DNA from: Methanobacteriota archaeon
GTDB taxonomy: Archaea; Thermoplasmatota; Poseidoniia; Poseidoniales; Poseidoniaceae
Reading direction: 5' to 3'
Length of the DNA: 36,610 nucleotides
Assembly: GCA_002719395.1 (NCBI GenBank)
Contig: PBHM01000002.1
Coordinates: forward strand, 70,367 to 106,976
Translations under genes and position numbers: made by a program
The notes under the pieces: model-generated
The model's database searches: none
Seen by the model: only the letters and a program-made list of their open reading frames with translations
Told to the model about the DNA's origin: nothing
Shown here: one piece after another, positions 22,139-30,316 of the stretch
Numbering within the stretch: position 1 is the first letter of the stretch
Layout: each line of letters starts with the position of its first letter

Positions 22139-23521
22139 TTGTATTTCGATGAAAGCGATACAATCAAAGAAATAGAATTGTTAAATCGTGAAAGCAAATC
22201 AATTGTTTGGGGCGTTCATCAGCAACATCATTTTATCATACCACCGACTGTTTATCCACCCCGTGAAGACACCACTCTCCTTGCAAATGAAATCACGAAA
22301 TTAGGACCTGGAAAAGGAAGGAAAGCGCTTGAGATAGGAAGTGGTAGTGGAGCGCTTAGCCTTATCATGTCCCAATTAGGGTGGAAAGTAGAAGCATGTG
22401 ATATTAATCCATATGCAGTGATGTCAACTAACTATAATTTGAAAAATGCTGGATTCGAAATTGTCTGTAGAGAAGGTGGACCCGGGCCTGATGGCATTCA
22501 ATGGGCTGCAAATGCTCCATATGACCTGATTGTTTGGAATACGCCCTACCTCTCCAGCGAAGATTACGCCAATCACTTAGGACCTCTGGAAGAGGCCGCA
22601 TTATCTGCAAATAGAGACATCAATCTAATGGAAATACTGATTCATCAGATTAACAAGCATCATCTTCTATCCAGAAATGGGCTTTTACTGATGCTGCATC
22701 AACAGAACCACACTCTTCTTGATATTGCTAGCCTCAATAGGATGGCATCCAGAAAATGTTCACGCAAAGTATTCGATGACGGTGAAGAAATCCAAGTTAC
22801 ATGTTTTTGGTACCCATGGCATAACAGTCTAATTGAACATGTAGAAAGCGTGGGTTCAACAAATCAAGCCCTTCTAGAAACTCAGGAAAAATTTGGATCT
22901 CACATGACAGCAAAGACTCAAACCATGGGCCGAGGGAGATATCAACGTACTTGGCTGAGCCCATCTGGTTCGTACTCTGGCTCGTGGATTCTTCATCCAG
23001 AATTGTCAATTAGCCCAGGACTAATCCAAATATTCGCAGGAATGTGTGTTATACGCTGCCTAAAGTCCTTTGAAGTCAATGATTTACATCAAAAATGGCC
23101 CAATGATATATTTTCAGATGAGGGGAAAATAGGAGGCATCCTCGTCGAATCCCAAAGTATAGGCAATCAGATGAAGGTTGTACTAGGCATCGGAGTCAAT
23201 CTTTCAAGTCACATGTCATTGAATGAGAAAGGCTATCCGCATGTGAAAAGTGAGGTAACGGTTGAATTTCACCAATTTGATGACAGGATACATGCTTATT
23301 TAGCGAGCATTTTTGAGTGTCGAAAAGAATTGCCCAAACCTGATTTCAAATTTCTTACTGAAGAGGCTTTTCAGTTAATCCGTACCTTTGGGATTCCAAT
23401 CTATAGAAATTTGGAGTGGCAGATTACAAACCTTACTCAGGATGGATTCCTTGTATTATCGAATGAAAACGAATCTCTGATTGTAAACGAAGGTGAAACT
23501 CTCGATTGGTCTAGGATATAA
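22139..23521 (+). CDS. Fusion: HemK2-like methyltransferase + biotin-protein ligase (BirA)
   Basis: The first 225 residues are a Rossmann methyltransferase of the HemK2/Mtq2 style: VYPPREDTTLL (39-49), the SAM-binding EIGSGSGALS (65-74), and WNTPYL (133-138) in the place of the catalytic NPPY. Residues about 233-460 are a biotin-protein ligase: the ESVGSTN start (236-242), GRGRYQRTW (264-272) for biotinyl-AMP, KWPND (319-323), and GKIGGILVES (329-338) with catalytic K330, then GIGVNLSS. It should biotinylate carboxylase carrier protein. The methyltransferase part may modify release factor or another protein, although the altered NPPY makes this uncertain. No in-frame ATG exists near the start, and a TTG at 22139 is used. 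I know of no standard enzyme with this domain pair. The last 11 bases overlap the convergent gene. Confidence 0.85.
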   Translation: MYFDESDTIKEIELLNRESKSIVWGVHQQHHFIIPPTVYPPREDTTLLANEITKLGPGKGRKALEIGSGSGALSLIMSQLGWKVEACDINPYAVMSTNYNLKNAGFEIVCREGGPGPDGIQWAANAPYDLIVWNTPYLSSEDYANHLGPLEEAALSANRDINLMEILIHQINKHHLLSRNGLLLMLHQQNHTLLDIASLNRMASRKCSRKVFDDGEEIQVTCFWYPWHNSLIEHVESVGSTNQALLETQEKFGSHMTAKTQTMGRGRYQRTWLSPSGSYSGSWILHPELSISPGLIQIFAGMCVIRCLKSFEVNDLHQKWPNDIFSDEGKIGGILVESQSIGNQMKVVLGIGVNLSSHMSLNEKGYPHVKSEVTVEFHQFDDRIHAYLASIFECRKELPKPDFKFLTEEAFQLIRTFGIPIYRNLEWQITNLTQDGFLVLSNENESLIVNEGETLDWSRI

Positions 23522-24089
23522 TCTCGGCTTCAAGCACATCGTCATTTTTTGCCTTCCTTGATTTCAAAAGAAACCCATACCCCAATAACAAGCCTCCGAG
23601 AGGATAAAGAAGCCAATCAAGGAAAAATGCTCTACTCACTGAAGTCTCCGCCTCTCCCTCATCTTCAAACTTAATTTCGAAAGTATAGGTGCCTCCTTCT
23701 CCCGCCTTGTACACAATGGTATTTTCAACTGGTTCTGGAACATTCATCGAAGTCTCGTCCATCGTGACGACCAGTTCAGTAAAGTTCCCTTCCCACTCCA
23801 GTTTAAACTCATCACCCCCGAACAGATTATACTCTAGGGTAACAGATGGCGATTTGCAAGACCCCGAAAGGTTGTCTGGAGCATAGGTCCATTCTCCTTC
23901 TTGTTCCTCACATATTTCAGCAGTGGTTCCAAACAAGATTGGTTCTTGCCATCCGTGGACGAAAAACGCAGCAGTGAGGATTGATGCTCCCACAAGAATC
24001 AGTACGTCAGTTGAGCGAACTGGAGGTGCCTCTCCTGAACCGCCCATGGCCGAGCCAATCCGTAAGAAAACATCAAACCAACGGTTCAC
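23511..24089 (-). CDS. Small membrane protein with extracytoplasmic beta domain
   Basis: The 192-residue protein has two membrane helices (about 28-46 and 157-176) around a roughly 110-residue outside domain. That domain carries two Cys (CEEQEGEW and GSCKSP) likely to pair, and alternating beta-strand sequence (FKLEWEGNFTELVVTMDE, GGTYTFEIKFEDE). The tail KSRKAKNDD would be cytoplasmic. No family is recognised. Proteins of this plan are common in marine group archaea, by my impression. Its start overlaps the end of the Pop5-like gene by four bases (ATGA), so they are translationally coupled. Confidence 0.75.
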   Translation of the reverse strand: MNRWFDVFLRIGSAMGGSGEAPPVRSTDVLILVGASILTAAFFVHGWQEPILFGTTAEICEEQEGEWTYAPDNLSGSCKSPSVTLEYNLFGGDEFKLEWEGNFTELVVTMDETSMNVPEPVENTIVYKAGEGGTYTFEIKFEDEGEAETSVSRAFFLDWLLYPLGGLLLGYGFLLKSRKAKNDDVLEAEIIS

Positions 24090-24376
24090 TTTTTTGATCT
24101 TTTGGAATCTTTTTTCAATCCGATTCGTTCTCTCACCAATCGTATTTTCCCGCTCGAGGTCAGTGTTTTGTGACCTAAACCATTGATATTTTTGAGAAGT
24201 TCCTCATAATTTGAAAGCGTAACCGAAAGAATGGCCCGATCGTTTTGAAATTGAATGAGTTTGGCACCGAGAGATGATAAATCTCGCCCCAGGCTTTTTT
24301 CTGTCGAACCTTCAATACATTGAAATCCAACCCAACGACGCTTTTCCCTCAAAGCCTTCGTGAGTTTTTTTGGCAT
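24086..24376 (-). CDS. rnp2: RNase P protein component 2-like (Pop5 family)
   Basis: About 96 basic residues. The opening LREKRRWVGFQ matches the Pop5 start (a ReKrRYi-x-F type block), and LGRDLSSLGAKLIQFQNDRAILS followed by the late TSSGKIRLVRER (about the SGTIrrvre block) fits the rest of the fold. Pop5 pairs with Rpp30 to activate the catalytic domain of RNase P RNA in tRNA 5' maturation. The family is short and divergent, so the call is probable only. The frame extends to a TTG at 24406, with ATG codons at 24382 and 24376. I chose the latter because the longer forms add a poorly conserved hydrophobic lead. The 4-base overlap with the membrane protein downstream is unusual for this gene. 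Confidence 0.6.
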   Translation of the reverse strand: MPKKLTKALREKRRWVGFQCIEGSTEKSLGRDLSSLGAKLIQFQNDRAILSVTLSNYEELLKNINGLGHKTLTSSGKIRLVRERIGLKKDSKRSKK

Positions 24377-24534
24377 ACCCATACCAACCAAGACATGTTT
24401 AAACAATTTTTGAATTGTATGCTACTTCGGCAGACATATGTGATAGAACATGAGATGCTTCTGCAAGTTGATGAGGCGAGAAGGTTTTCAACTTCATCCT
24501 ATTACCGCAATTCAAGGGAAGGAGCATATACAAC

Positions 24535-25878
24535 ATGAACAAGGTTGTTGACCAAGTTATCGAACAGAGTCTCAAAGAGCAACCTCTTTCGATCAAATCG
24601 CTTGTACAAAACTTACTTGCACGAAAAACACTCCCTCATCTTGCTTTTGTCATTCTGGCATGTACAGGGCTCCATGCTATTGTGAGAAATGGACAACATA
24701 CCATCGGAGGCGCTGGTTTCATGTCTTTAGGGTTAGGCTATTTTCTCACTGCAATGATGAGTAGAAACGAGACAGTTTCACTATGGATTAAACTCCCAGA
24801 TATGGCCAAAGACAAAAGACGCAGCATTGTTTCATTCTTTAAAAGTTTCAAAATATGTATATTCCCCGTTAGTCTTTCTAGTATAGTTTTTCTGATATTT
24901 TACATCCCAATGGCTCCGTGGTTGGAACAAATTTCAATGGCTCTAGGTCTTTTGTTCATATTGTGGTCCGTCGGACAAGGCCGGTCGTTCAAGGAAGCCG
25001 TTGAACAATGGCTCAAAGGGAAAATGAAACCGGGAAGTTTACACAACGGGAACCCCCGTAATAGTGCAATCTTCCAGTTGATCATCATACAGACAATTTC
25101 TTTCATTGGTGTTTGGATTGCAATCATTGCTTCAGAACTTTCAGAAATATCACTGATTGACGTGATTGCCAAAGGCGGCGTGTTTATTTTAGCATCTCTT
25201 TGCACTCAGTTGATTGTACTGAGATGGACACGTGATGTAAGATTGCTCGTAAGCAAGGAAAAAGGCTTAGCTTCTTTCTCTTTTCGATGGATGATTTTCT
25301 CCCAGTTATTTATCAATTGGCACCTTCTCTCGATTTACAGAAGATGGTGGCTAGACCCGAGCGATTTTGCAACCCTGTTAGAGGAATCAATTCTAATGGC
25401 TGTCACTGTTGTTTTGGCGATTTGGGCACTTACATCCAAATCAACCAAGTCAGGTACAGGAATAGTGGGAGAGCATAATGCTTTACCTCTCGGCATCGCT
25501 TTTGGATATTCTTATGCTGGTTCAGTATCCATGTTAACAGTGACATTTGAAGACATAAGAGGCGTCATGATGCTCGGGCACGCACTCACATTACTCACAG
25601 TTCTCATCATCATCAAGTCGACCATCAAATCGACCATCAACAGTTATGACGATACCCATGAAGATACCCAAAAACAAATCCCTGAACATAAACCAGACAA
25701 GTCTACAGAAGTTTCTTCCAATGATGAAGGACATGAACAAGAAGTTCAAGAGAAAGAGAATGACGAGGATTCTACAGAATCCAAAGAATTAGATTCATCT
25801 TCTGGAGACATTGGTGACAATGTTAACTGGGATTCGCCTAAGGAAAACATCGAAACAGATTGGGAGAATGAAGACTGA
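24535..25878 (+). CDS. Polytopic membrane protein with acidic cytoplasmic tail
   Basis: The 447-residue protein has about nine or ten hydrophobic helices between residues 33 and 365, for example TLPHLAFVILACTGLHAIV, IFQLIIIQTISFIGVWIAII and ESILMAVTVVLAIWALT. A hydrophilic tail of about 80 residues rich in Glu, Asp, Ser and Lys follows (NDEDSTESKELDSSSGD). No transporter or enzyme motif is recognised. The ATG is preceded by GGGAAGGAG, a strong ribosome binding site. It is transcribed away from the Pop5-like gene, and its stop abuts the convergent FtsZ-like gene by one base. Confidence 0.8.
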   Translation: MNKVVDQVIEQSLKEQPLSIKSLVQNLLARKTLPHLAFVILACTGLHAIVRNGQHTIGGAGFMSLGLGYFLTAMMSRNETVSLWIKLPDMAKDKRRSIVSFFKSFKICIFPVSLSSIVFLIFYIPMAPWLEQISMALGLLFILWSVGQGRSFKEAVEQWLKGKMKPGSLHNGNPRNSAIFQLIIIQTISFIGVWIAIIASELSEISLIDVIAKGGVFILASLCTQLIVLRWTRDVRLLVSKEKGLASFSFRWMIFSQLFINWHLLSIYRRWWLDPSDFATLLEESILMAVTVVLAIWALTSKSTKSGTGIVGEHNALPLGIAFGYSYAGSVSMLTVTFEDIRGVMMLGHALTLLTVLIIIKSTIKSTINSYDDTHEDTQKQIPEHKPDKSTEVSSNDEGHEQEVQEKENDEDSTESKELDSSSGDIGDNVNWDSPKENIETDWENED

Positions 25879-25879
25879 T

Positions 25880-26827
25880 TTAATCGGTTTCTTTTCCGCT
25901 TACAACTGCAACAACACGAAGTGTGGTGTGCAAGTCTTCTGATATCCTTGCTCCAAGAATAACCTGAGCATTTTGGTCCAATCGGGAAGTGAAAATATCC
26001 GCAACTTGACTCACTTGACTGACCGTCATACCCAATCCACCTTCAATTTGCAGGAGACATCCCGTCGCACCGAAGATATCAATTTCAGCAAGTGGAGCTC
26101 TCATTGCATTTTCAAAAAGAAGATCTGGTTCATTTGCATCTCCTTGGGCTACGAGTAGGGTAGATTTACCATCTTTACTCACAATGGCTTTGAGGTCCAT
26201 CATATCCAGATTTATGAGTCCCATCTTCATGAGAGTCCTCACCAAACCTTCGACAAACTCCTCAACCCACAAAGCACCCATGGTCCAATCCGAACCACGC
26301 TCACGTGCCTGCCAAGCAAGACGATCCAGAGATAAACGGACGCAGATATCACTCATTCGTTCAAGTTCTAGTAATCCTTCATTTGCAATTTCCCTTCTGG
26401 CTTTTTGCGATTCAAAAGGTTCTGCAGCCAAGGTAATGACAACAGAACCTGAACGTTTGGCTTGTCGGGCGAATTCCATCCCTGCACCTGTACCAGTCCC
26501 TCCACCAAGGCCGAGTAAAAGTATGACCAACTCAACTTCTTTGAGAAGCATCATTGAGGCTTTTGACAAATTTCTCATGCGCTGCTCACCCAGAGGTGGT
26601 AAACCAGCACATCCGTTTGCGTTAGACTCTGCGCCTAATTTAATCACATGTGCTTGCTTTGATAACTCAAAACTCGATTCATCAGCATCGATTAAAACAA
26701 GATCCACATCTGCATTCACGCGGAGATGTGCCTTGCTCGCCCAAGAACAACCAAGTCCACCGACGCCGGCAATCAGAATTTGGGCGCCCTCCATGGACAC
26801 CCTTGGGGAATACGGTTCATCAATCAA
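25880..26827 (-). CDS. Divergent FtsZ/tubulin-family GTPase
   Basis: The 315-residue protein carries the tubulin/FtsZ signature GGGTGTGAG (108-116) for GTP phosphates, an N-terminal glycine loop GVGGLG (21-26), and a T7 loop GLINLDMMDLKAI (203-215) in which the NxDxxD pattern needed for GTP hydrolysis between subunits is kept. It should form GTP-dependent filaments in division or cell shape. It is shorter than typical archaeal FtsZ1/FtsZ2 (360-400), lacks an obvious C-terminal linker and anchor peptide, and the first loop reads GVGGLGCSW in place of a GxGGxGxN form. It may be an FtsZ-like paralogue. Its ATG overlaps the stop of the TPR gene by four bases. Confidence 0.8.
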   Translation of the reverse strand: MIDEPYSPRVSMEGAQILIAGVGGLGCSWASKAHLRVNADVDLVLIDADESSFELSKQAHVIKLGAESNANGCAGLPPLGEQRMRNLSKASMMLLKEVELVILLLGLGGGTGTGAGMEFARQAKRSGSVVITLAAEPFESQKARREIANEGLLELERMSDICVRLSLDRLAWQARERGSDWTMGALWVEEFVEGLVRTLMKMGLINLDMMDLKAIVSKDGKSTLLVAQGDANEPDLLFENAMRAPLAEIDIFGATGCLLQIEGGLGMTVSQVSQVADIFTSRLDQNAQVILGARISEDLHTTLRVVAVVSGKETD

Positions 26828-27129
26828 TCGCGACCAATGTACCGTTGGTAACGGCGTCGAGCATCCCTAGCCCAAGAGTTGTCCGGTTCAAGTTCAAGCA
26901 CTTTGTTGTACAGTTCCACGGCTTTAGAAAAGTCAGAAAAATGGCGACCCATAAGATGCGCGAGATTATTCAAAGCCGGTATGCAATCGGGTTCTTCCGA
27001 AAGCATGTTGTTGAGTATATTTTCTGCCGTCCCCAAGTCAGCGCGTAACATTGCATCTTCTGCTTTTTCTAAATCTTCAAGTTGCTGTGAAGAGAGGTTG
27101 TAAATATTGTCAAAAGATGGTCCAGTCAC
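26824..27129 (-). CDS. Small TPR protein coupled to the FtsZ-like gene
   Basis: The 101-residue protein is helical, with two TPR-like units: LEKAEDAMLRADLGTAENIL followed by EEPDCIPALNNLAHLM, then DFSKAVELYNKVLELEPDNS. The last is a clear TPR (A-x-x-x-Y-x-x-x-L-x-x-x-P pattern). TPRs bind protein partners, and the 4-base overlap (ATGA at 26824-26827) with the FtsZ-like gene suggests the two proteins act together. Function beyond this is not known. Confidence 0.75.
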   Translation of the reverse strand: MTGPSFDNIYNLSSQQLEDLEKAEDAMLRADLGTAENILNNMLSEEPDCIPALNNLAHLMGRHFSDFSKAVELYNKVLELEPDNSWARDARRRYQRYIGRD

Positions 27130-27280
27130 GCATATTCCAAAAGGTAGAGGAATATGGAAGTTTTGCTTGTTTATAAGGGCAGAATTTAAATTGTAAAAAA
27201 GGACACTGAGGACAAAAATTCACCATCATCAAGGAACGTTCATAAGACACCTACAGGTGGGTTACTTTGCCGGTGCTAAG

Positions 27281-28126
27281 ATGCTTGCCAAAGGTCTCAA
27301 ATTTCGTAACATCATTGCCTTGGCTCTCATGGCAATGCTGCTCCTACGTTCGGTAGGAAAAGCCTACCCATCGGGTATCGCTGGACCTTACGACGTGAAC
27401 GGAGACGGAAGCATCGATGCTGAGAACGATTTGCTAGATGTTGCAAAAGAAGGATGTACGTGCCATAACGCAGTACCCACAAACTCTGTACAAATTATTC
27501 TTGATGATGTTCCTTTTTCATGGGTACCCGGTCAATCATATACCATGGTCCTGCAACTCATTGGTGGACCAGACATCAACAGCGCAAGTAATACAGGAGG
27601 ATTCTCAATGCGATCATCTGAAGGCTCATTCACCGGAGACATGATGACTCAAAACGGAGATGATGACGAAAAAACACTCACTCACACTCAAGCAGGGGCT
27701 ACAACCGATGATCGAAAATGGACCATTGTCTGGGATGCCCCCGCAGAAGGAGGAATAGGTGCCATACACTTCTGGATTACTGGAAATAGTGTTGATGGCT
27801 TGAATGGAAACGGTGGAGCAGATGTTTGGAACCAGCTTATTTTCTTCCTTACTGAAAGCGATGAAGACTCTGGACTTGGTACAAGAACACTCTTAGCTGG
27901 AGATGGAAATGTAGCCCCACCAGAACCAACAGAACAAGGCGTTCCCATTCACGAGATGGGGGCGCATTTGCGAGCTCATTGGCTTGGTCTACTCGGATTC
28001 CTCTCGGTCGTATTGGTCATTATTTTTGCTGGATTTATGCTCAGGTATGGATTCTCCTCATCCTATGAAGGCCGTAGTAACTTGTTGAGGTTAAGATACA
28101 AAGTTAACCGAAGAGGTGACCAATAA
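27281..28126 (+). CDS. Choice-of-anchor-V/reeler-like surface protein at head of the quinol complex cluster
   Basis: The 281-residue protein has a signal peptide (IIALALMAMLLLRSVGKAYPSG), an EF-hand-like loop (DVNGDGSIDAEND, about 39-51), then a CTCH motif (C59, C61, H62). A beta domain follows whose blocks GGFSMRSSEGSF, LTHTQAG, DRKWTIVWDAP and GAIHFWITGNSVDG match the choice-of-anchor-V or reeler-like pattern. A membrane helix is near 235-257, with a short basic tail. It stands first in a run with the Rieske and cytochrome b genes, with the stop overlapping the next ATG. The Cys-x-Cys-His is one residue short of the c-type heme motif, so electron transfer cannot be claimed. An in-frame GTG at 27257 is possible. 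ATG 27281, after GGTG, is preferred. Confidence 0.7.
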   Translation: MLAKGLKFRNIIALALMAMLLLRSVGKAYPSGIAGPYDVNGDGSIDAENDLLDVAKEGCTCHNAVPTNSVQIILDDVPFSWVPGQSYTMVLQLIGGPDINSASNTGGFSMRSSEGSFTGDMMTQNGDDDEKTLTHTQAGATTDDRKWTIVWDAPAEGGIGAIHFWITGNSVDGLNGNGGADVWNQLIFFLTESDEDSGLGTRTLLAGDGNVAPPEPTEQGVPIHEMGAHLRAHWLGLLGFLSVVLVIIFAGFMLRYGFSSSYEGRSNLLRLRYKVNRRGDQ

Positions 28127-28572
28127 TGCCCCGTGATAATGTAACTGAGTTGTTGCTCAAGGTTTCTCGAGGAGAAGTGAGTGTCGAAGACGCAAAGACC
28201 GCGCTTTCTGATGTTGAACTAACTGAAGACCAGTTGGAAAAGGCCATCGATCACGGTGTATTCAACACCGCAGAACCAGGGACAGTAATTTCAGCAAAAC
28301 TAGCACCCTCTGGAGGTTCATATCTAGCCATCTTCTTTTTCGGATGGGGTATCTTTTGGGTATGCTATTGGTCGTTTACCATGTTATATGGCCTATTCAA
28401 CAAGTGGGACCAGCAGCAACTTTCATTTCATCTTGCTATGACTTTGACAGTATTGATTATGATGGGTGTTGTTTACATGCGATTCATCCTACCTGACAAG
28501 GTCATTGTAAAGCATCGAGCGAACAAGTACATTCCAAAACACCAGAAAGACTGGCGAGATTACAAAATTTAA
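28126..28572 (+). CDS. Small two-helix membrane protein of the quinol complex cluster
   Basis: The 148-residue protein begins with a helical soluble part (residues 1-50, LLLKVSRGEVSVEDAKTAL). It then has two membrane helices (about 66-88, LAIFFFGWGIFWVCYWSFTML; and 101-120, LAMTLTVLIMMGVVYM), ending in a basic tail (KHRANKYIPKHQKDWRD). It lies between the reeler-like and Rieske genes, with a 1-base overlap upstream (TAATG) and 9 bases before the Rieske gene. An accessory or assembly subunit of the complex is inference from position. No family is recognised. Confidence 0.75.
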   Translation: MPRDNVTELLLKVSRGEVSVEDAKTALSDVELTEDQLEKAIDHGVFNTAEPGTVISAKLAPSGGSYLAIFFFGWGIFWVCYWSFTMLYGLFNKWDQQQLSFHLAMTLTVLIMMGVVYMRFILPDKVIVKHRANKYIPKHQKDWRDYKI

Positions 28573-28581
28573 GGTGATATT

Positions 28582-29424
28582 ATGGATATGAAACTTAGAC
28601 CTGCTCCTGTTAAATCATCAGATGGTGTTGATGTAACAGGAGAAACGGTGATGAATCGCCGCCAATTTCTTCGCTATGGATTCAACGCTGCGGCCGGTGT
28701 CCTCACTGCATCCTTGGGGACATTGGGATTTGCCTCTATCCTTATGCCGCCGTCTGCTGGTAGTGAAGGAAATTTATCAGTTCTATACTGGGCAAAGGGA
28801 AGAGAAGATGATGCATGGTACGGGCCAAAACACCTCCAACCCATGCTCAAGTCTGATTTTGAAGCTGAGGCTGCAAAATCCCAGATTGGCGTAGCGGGAG
28901 CACAAGGAGTCTGGAATGGAGTCCCTGTCAACGTCACTTATGTCCCCCACAGCAAAAACGCAGGCAAGCCACTGGTCAACAACGTCCCTCGATTCCAAAT
29001 GACTGAGGGTGTCGATGTAACCGGTAAGATTGTCGGTCATTTTGAAGATCTCTCAGACGCAGACCCAACTATCTTCCCAAGTGATGACATTGTAATGGTT
29101 TTCAGCCGTTGCACCCACCTTTGCTGTATTCCAGGCTGGCAATTAGTAGCTAACGACTATACCGAAGATACTTGGACACCAGGAACCGGTGACGACAAAG
29201 GTAGCAAATTGTTCTGTATTTGTCACTCCAGTCGATTTAATCCAACCGTGCTCGAAATGAATTCCAATACAAATAGATCCAACGGACAGAAATTCAACTA
29301 TGCTGGTATCGCCAGGTCAGGCGGACCAGCACCCATGGGTCTTCCACTGATTCCCGTTTCAGTCACTGACGATGTGATTGAAGGCATGACTACCTACCTA
29401 GATTGGTTAACATATTGTGATTGA
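28582..29424 (+). CDS. Rieske iron-sulfur protein (Tat-type)
   Basis: The 280-residue protein has a twin-arginine start (NRRQFLRYGF, 25-34) and one hydrophobic helix, the usual N-terminal membrane anchor of Rieske proteins. The [2Fe-2S] site is CTHLCC (177-182) and CICHSS (212-217). By comparison with bc1/b6f, C177, H179, C212 and H215 bind the cluster, C182 and C214 form the disulfide, and S217 is the conserved serine. Two deviations are Cys181 for the usual Gly and Ile213 for Pro, which could shift the redox potential. It takes electrons from quinol at the Qo site of the cytochrome b encoded next. It is the third gene of the cluster, with GGTGAT before the ATG. Confidence 0.93.
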   Translation: MDMKLRPAPVKSSDGVDVTGETVMNRRQFLRYGFNAAAGVLTASLGTLGFASILMPPSAGSEGNLSVLYWAKGREDDAWYGPKHLQPMLKSDFEAEAAKSQIGVAGAQGVWNGVPVNVTYVPHSKNAGKPLVNNVPRFQMTEGVDVTGKIVGHFEDLSDADPTIFPSDDIVMVFSRCTHLCCIPGWQLVANDYTEDTWTPGTGDDKGSKLFCICHSSRFNPTVLEMNSNTNRSNGQKFNYAGIARSGGPAPMGLPLIPVSVTDDVIEGMTTYLDWLTYCD

Positions 29425-29433
29425 GGCGATAAG

Positions 29434-30303
29434 ATGAGTACATTTTTCTGGGTTCTTTGGTTTTTCATAGCCTTCATCATAGTTCTTATTGCACTAACGC
29501 TGAGAAAAGAAAACGAGGAAATGCCTCGTCGAGAAATCCTCAGAGCAGTGGAAAGTTCCGGCAAAATGGGTGCTGCAGAACGAACATTCCTCTGGGTTTT
29601 CTCATTCCTTGATACTCGTTTCAGACTTCAGGATTACTGGAACATGAGCAAAGGCGCTTACTACAACATGCATCGACAGATGCCTCTCACACACGCTGAA
29701 AAGTATAAATTGAGGATTATTTGGTATTGGTATCCACTTTATTGCCTAGGAGGCATCTCTTTCCTGGCCTTCATCATATTGGTAATTACTGGAACCGTAC
29801 TTGGCATATATTACGTTCCTGGTGGAGAGGGCAGCGATCCCACGCCCGCATATGCCAGCATGCAATTTATCATGACTGAGTTGCCATTTGGATACATTAT
29901 CAGATCCGTTCACCACTGGACTACGCACTTTATGGTAGCGGCAGTATTTCTTCACATGTGCCGTGTGTACTTCACCGGTGCTTACCGCAACCCAAGGGAA
30001 CTTAACTGGCTCATTGGTGTTGCTTTGATGGCACTTACCATCGCCTTTGGCTACTCAGGATACTTGCTCCCTTGGGATTCACTGGCGTTTGGAGCCGCAA
30101 CCATTGGTATCAATATGGCCCTTTCAACACCTCTGATTGGGAAACAAATTGCTACACTCATGTTCGGCGGTTCTTCATTGAGTGGCGCGACTGTGACAAG
30201 AATGTACTTTGTGCACGTATTTATCCTACCTGTTGTGGTCACTTCATTGATTATCATTCACTTATTTATCGTATGGGTACAAGGCATTGCGGAGCCACAT
30301 TGA
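29434..30303 (+). CDS. Cytochrome b6-like subunit with heme c_n cysteine
   Basis: The N-terminal half of cytochrome b, as in b6f. Heme b ligands are H160/H174 (spacing 14) and H261/H276 (spacing 15; 15 is the b6f form). The segment PLYCLGGISF (101-110) aligns with the b6 segment around Cys35, the covalent attachment site of heme c_n (c_i), so C104 should bind it. QFIMTELPFGYIIRSVHHW, the RNPRELNW loop and SGYLLPWD also match b6. The first 70 residues are additional to b6 and begin with a membrane helix (5-24). It accepts electrons from quinol and moves them across the membrane. The subunit-IV half is the next gene, so the protein is split like b6/IV. Confidence 0.93.
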   Translation: MSTFFWVLWFFIAFIIVLIALTLRKENEEMPRREILRAVESSGKMGAAERTFLWVFSFLDTRFRLQDYWNMSKGAYYNMHRQMPLTHAEKYKLRIIWYWYPLYCLGGISFLAFIILVITGTVLGIYYVPGGEGSDPTPAYASMQFIMTELPFGYIIRSVHHWTTHFMVAAVFLHMCRVYFTGAYRNPRELNWLIGVALMALTIAFGYSGYLLPWDSLAFGAATIGINMALSTPLIGKQIATLMFGGSSLSGATVTRMYFVHVFILPVVVTSLIIIHLFIVWVQGIAEPH

Positions 30304-30316
30304 AGGAGAGAATATC

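Noticed and set aside
24399-24596. 65-codon frame on the minus strand before the Pop5-like gene
   Set aside because: It overlaps the start of the well-supported membrane protein gene, lacks a ribosome binding site and shows no protein-like pattern.
25880-26827. ThiF/E1-like reading of the N-terminus (GVGGLG followed by IDAD)
   Set aside because: The GGGTGTGAG signature and the T7 loop NLDMMD are FtsZ/tubulin features, and no catalytic Cys or CxxC of E1-like enzymes is present. The glycine loop is only a local resemblance.
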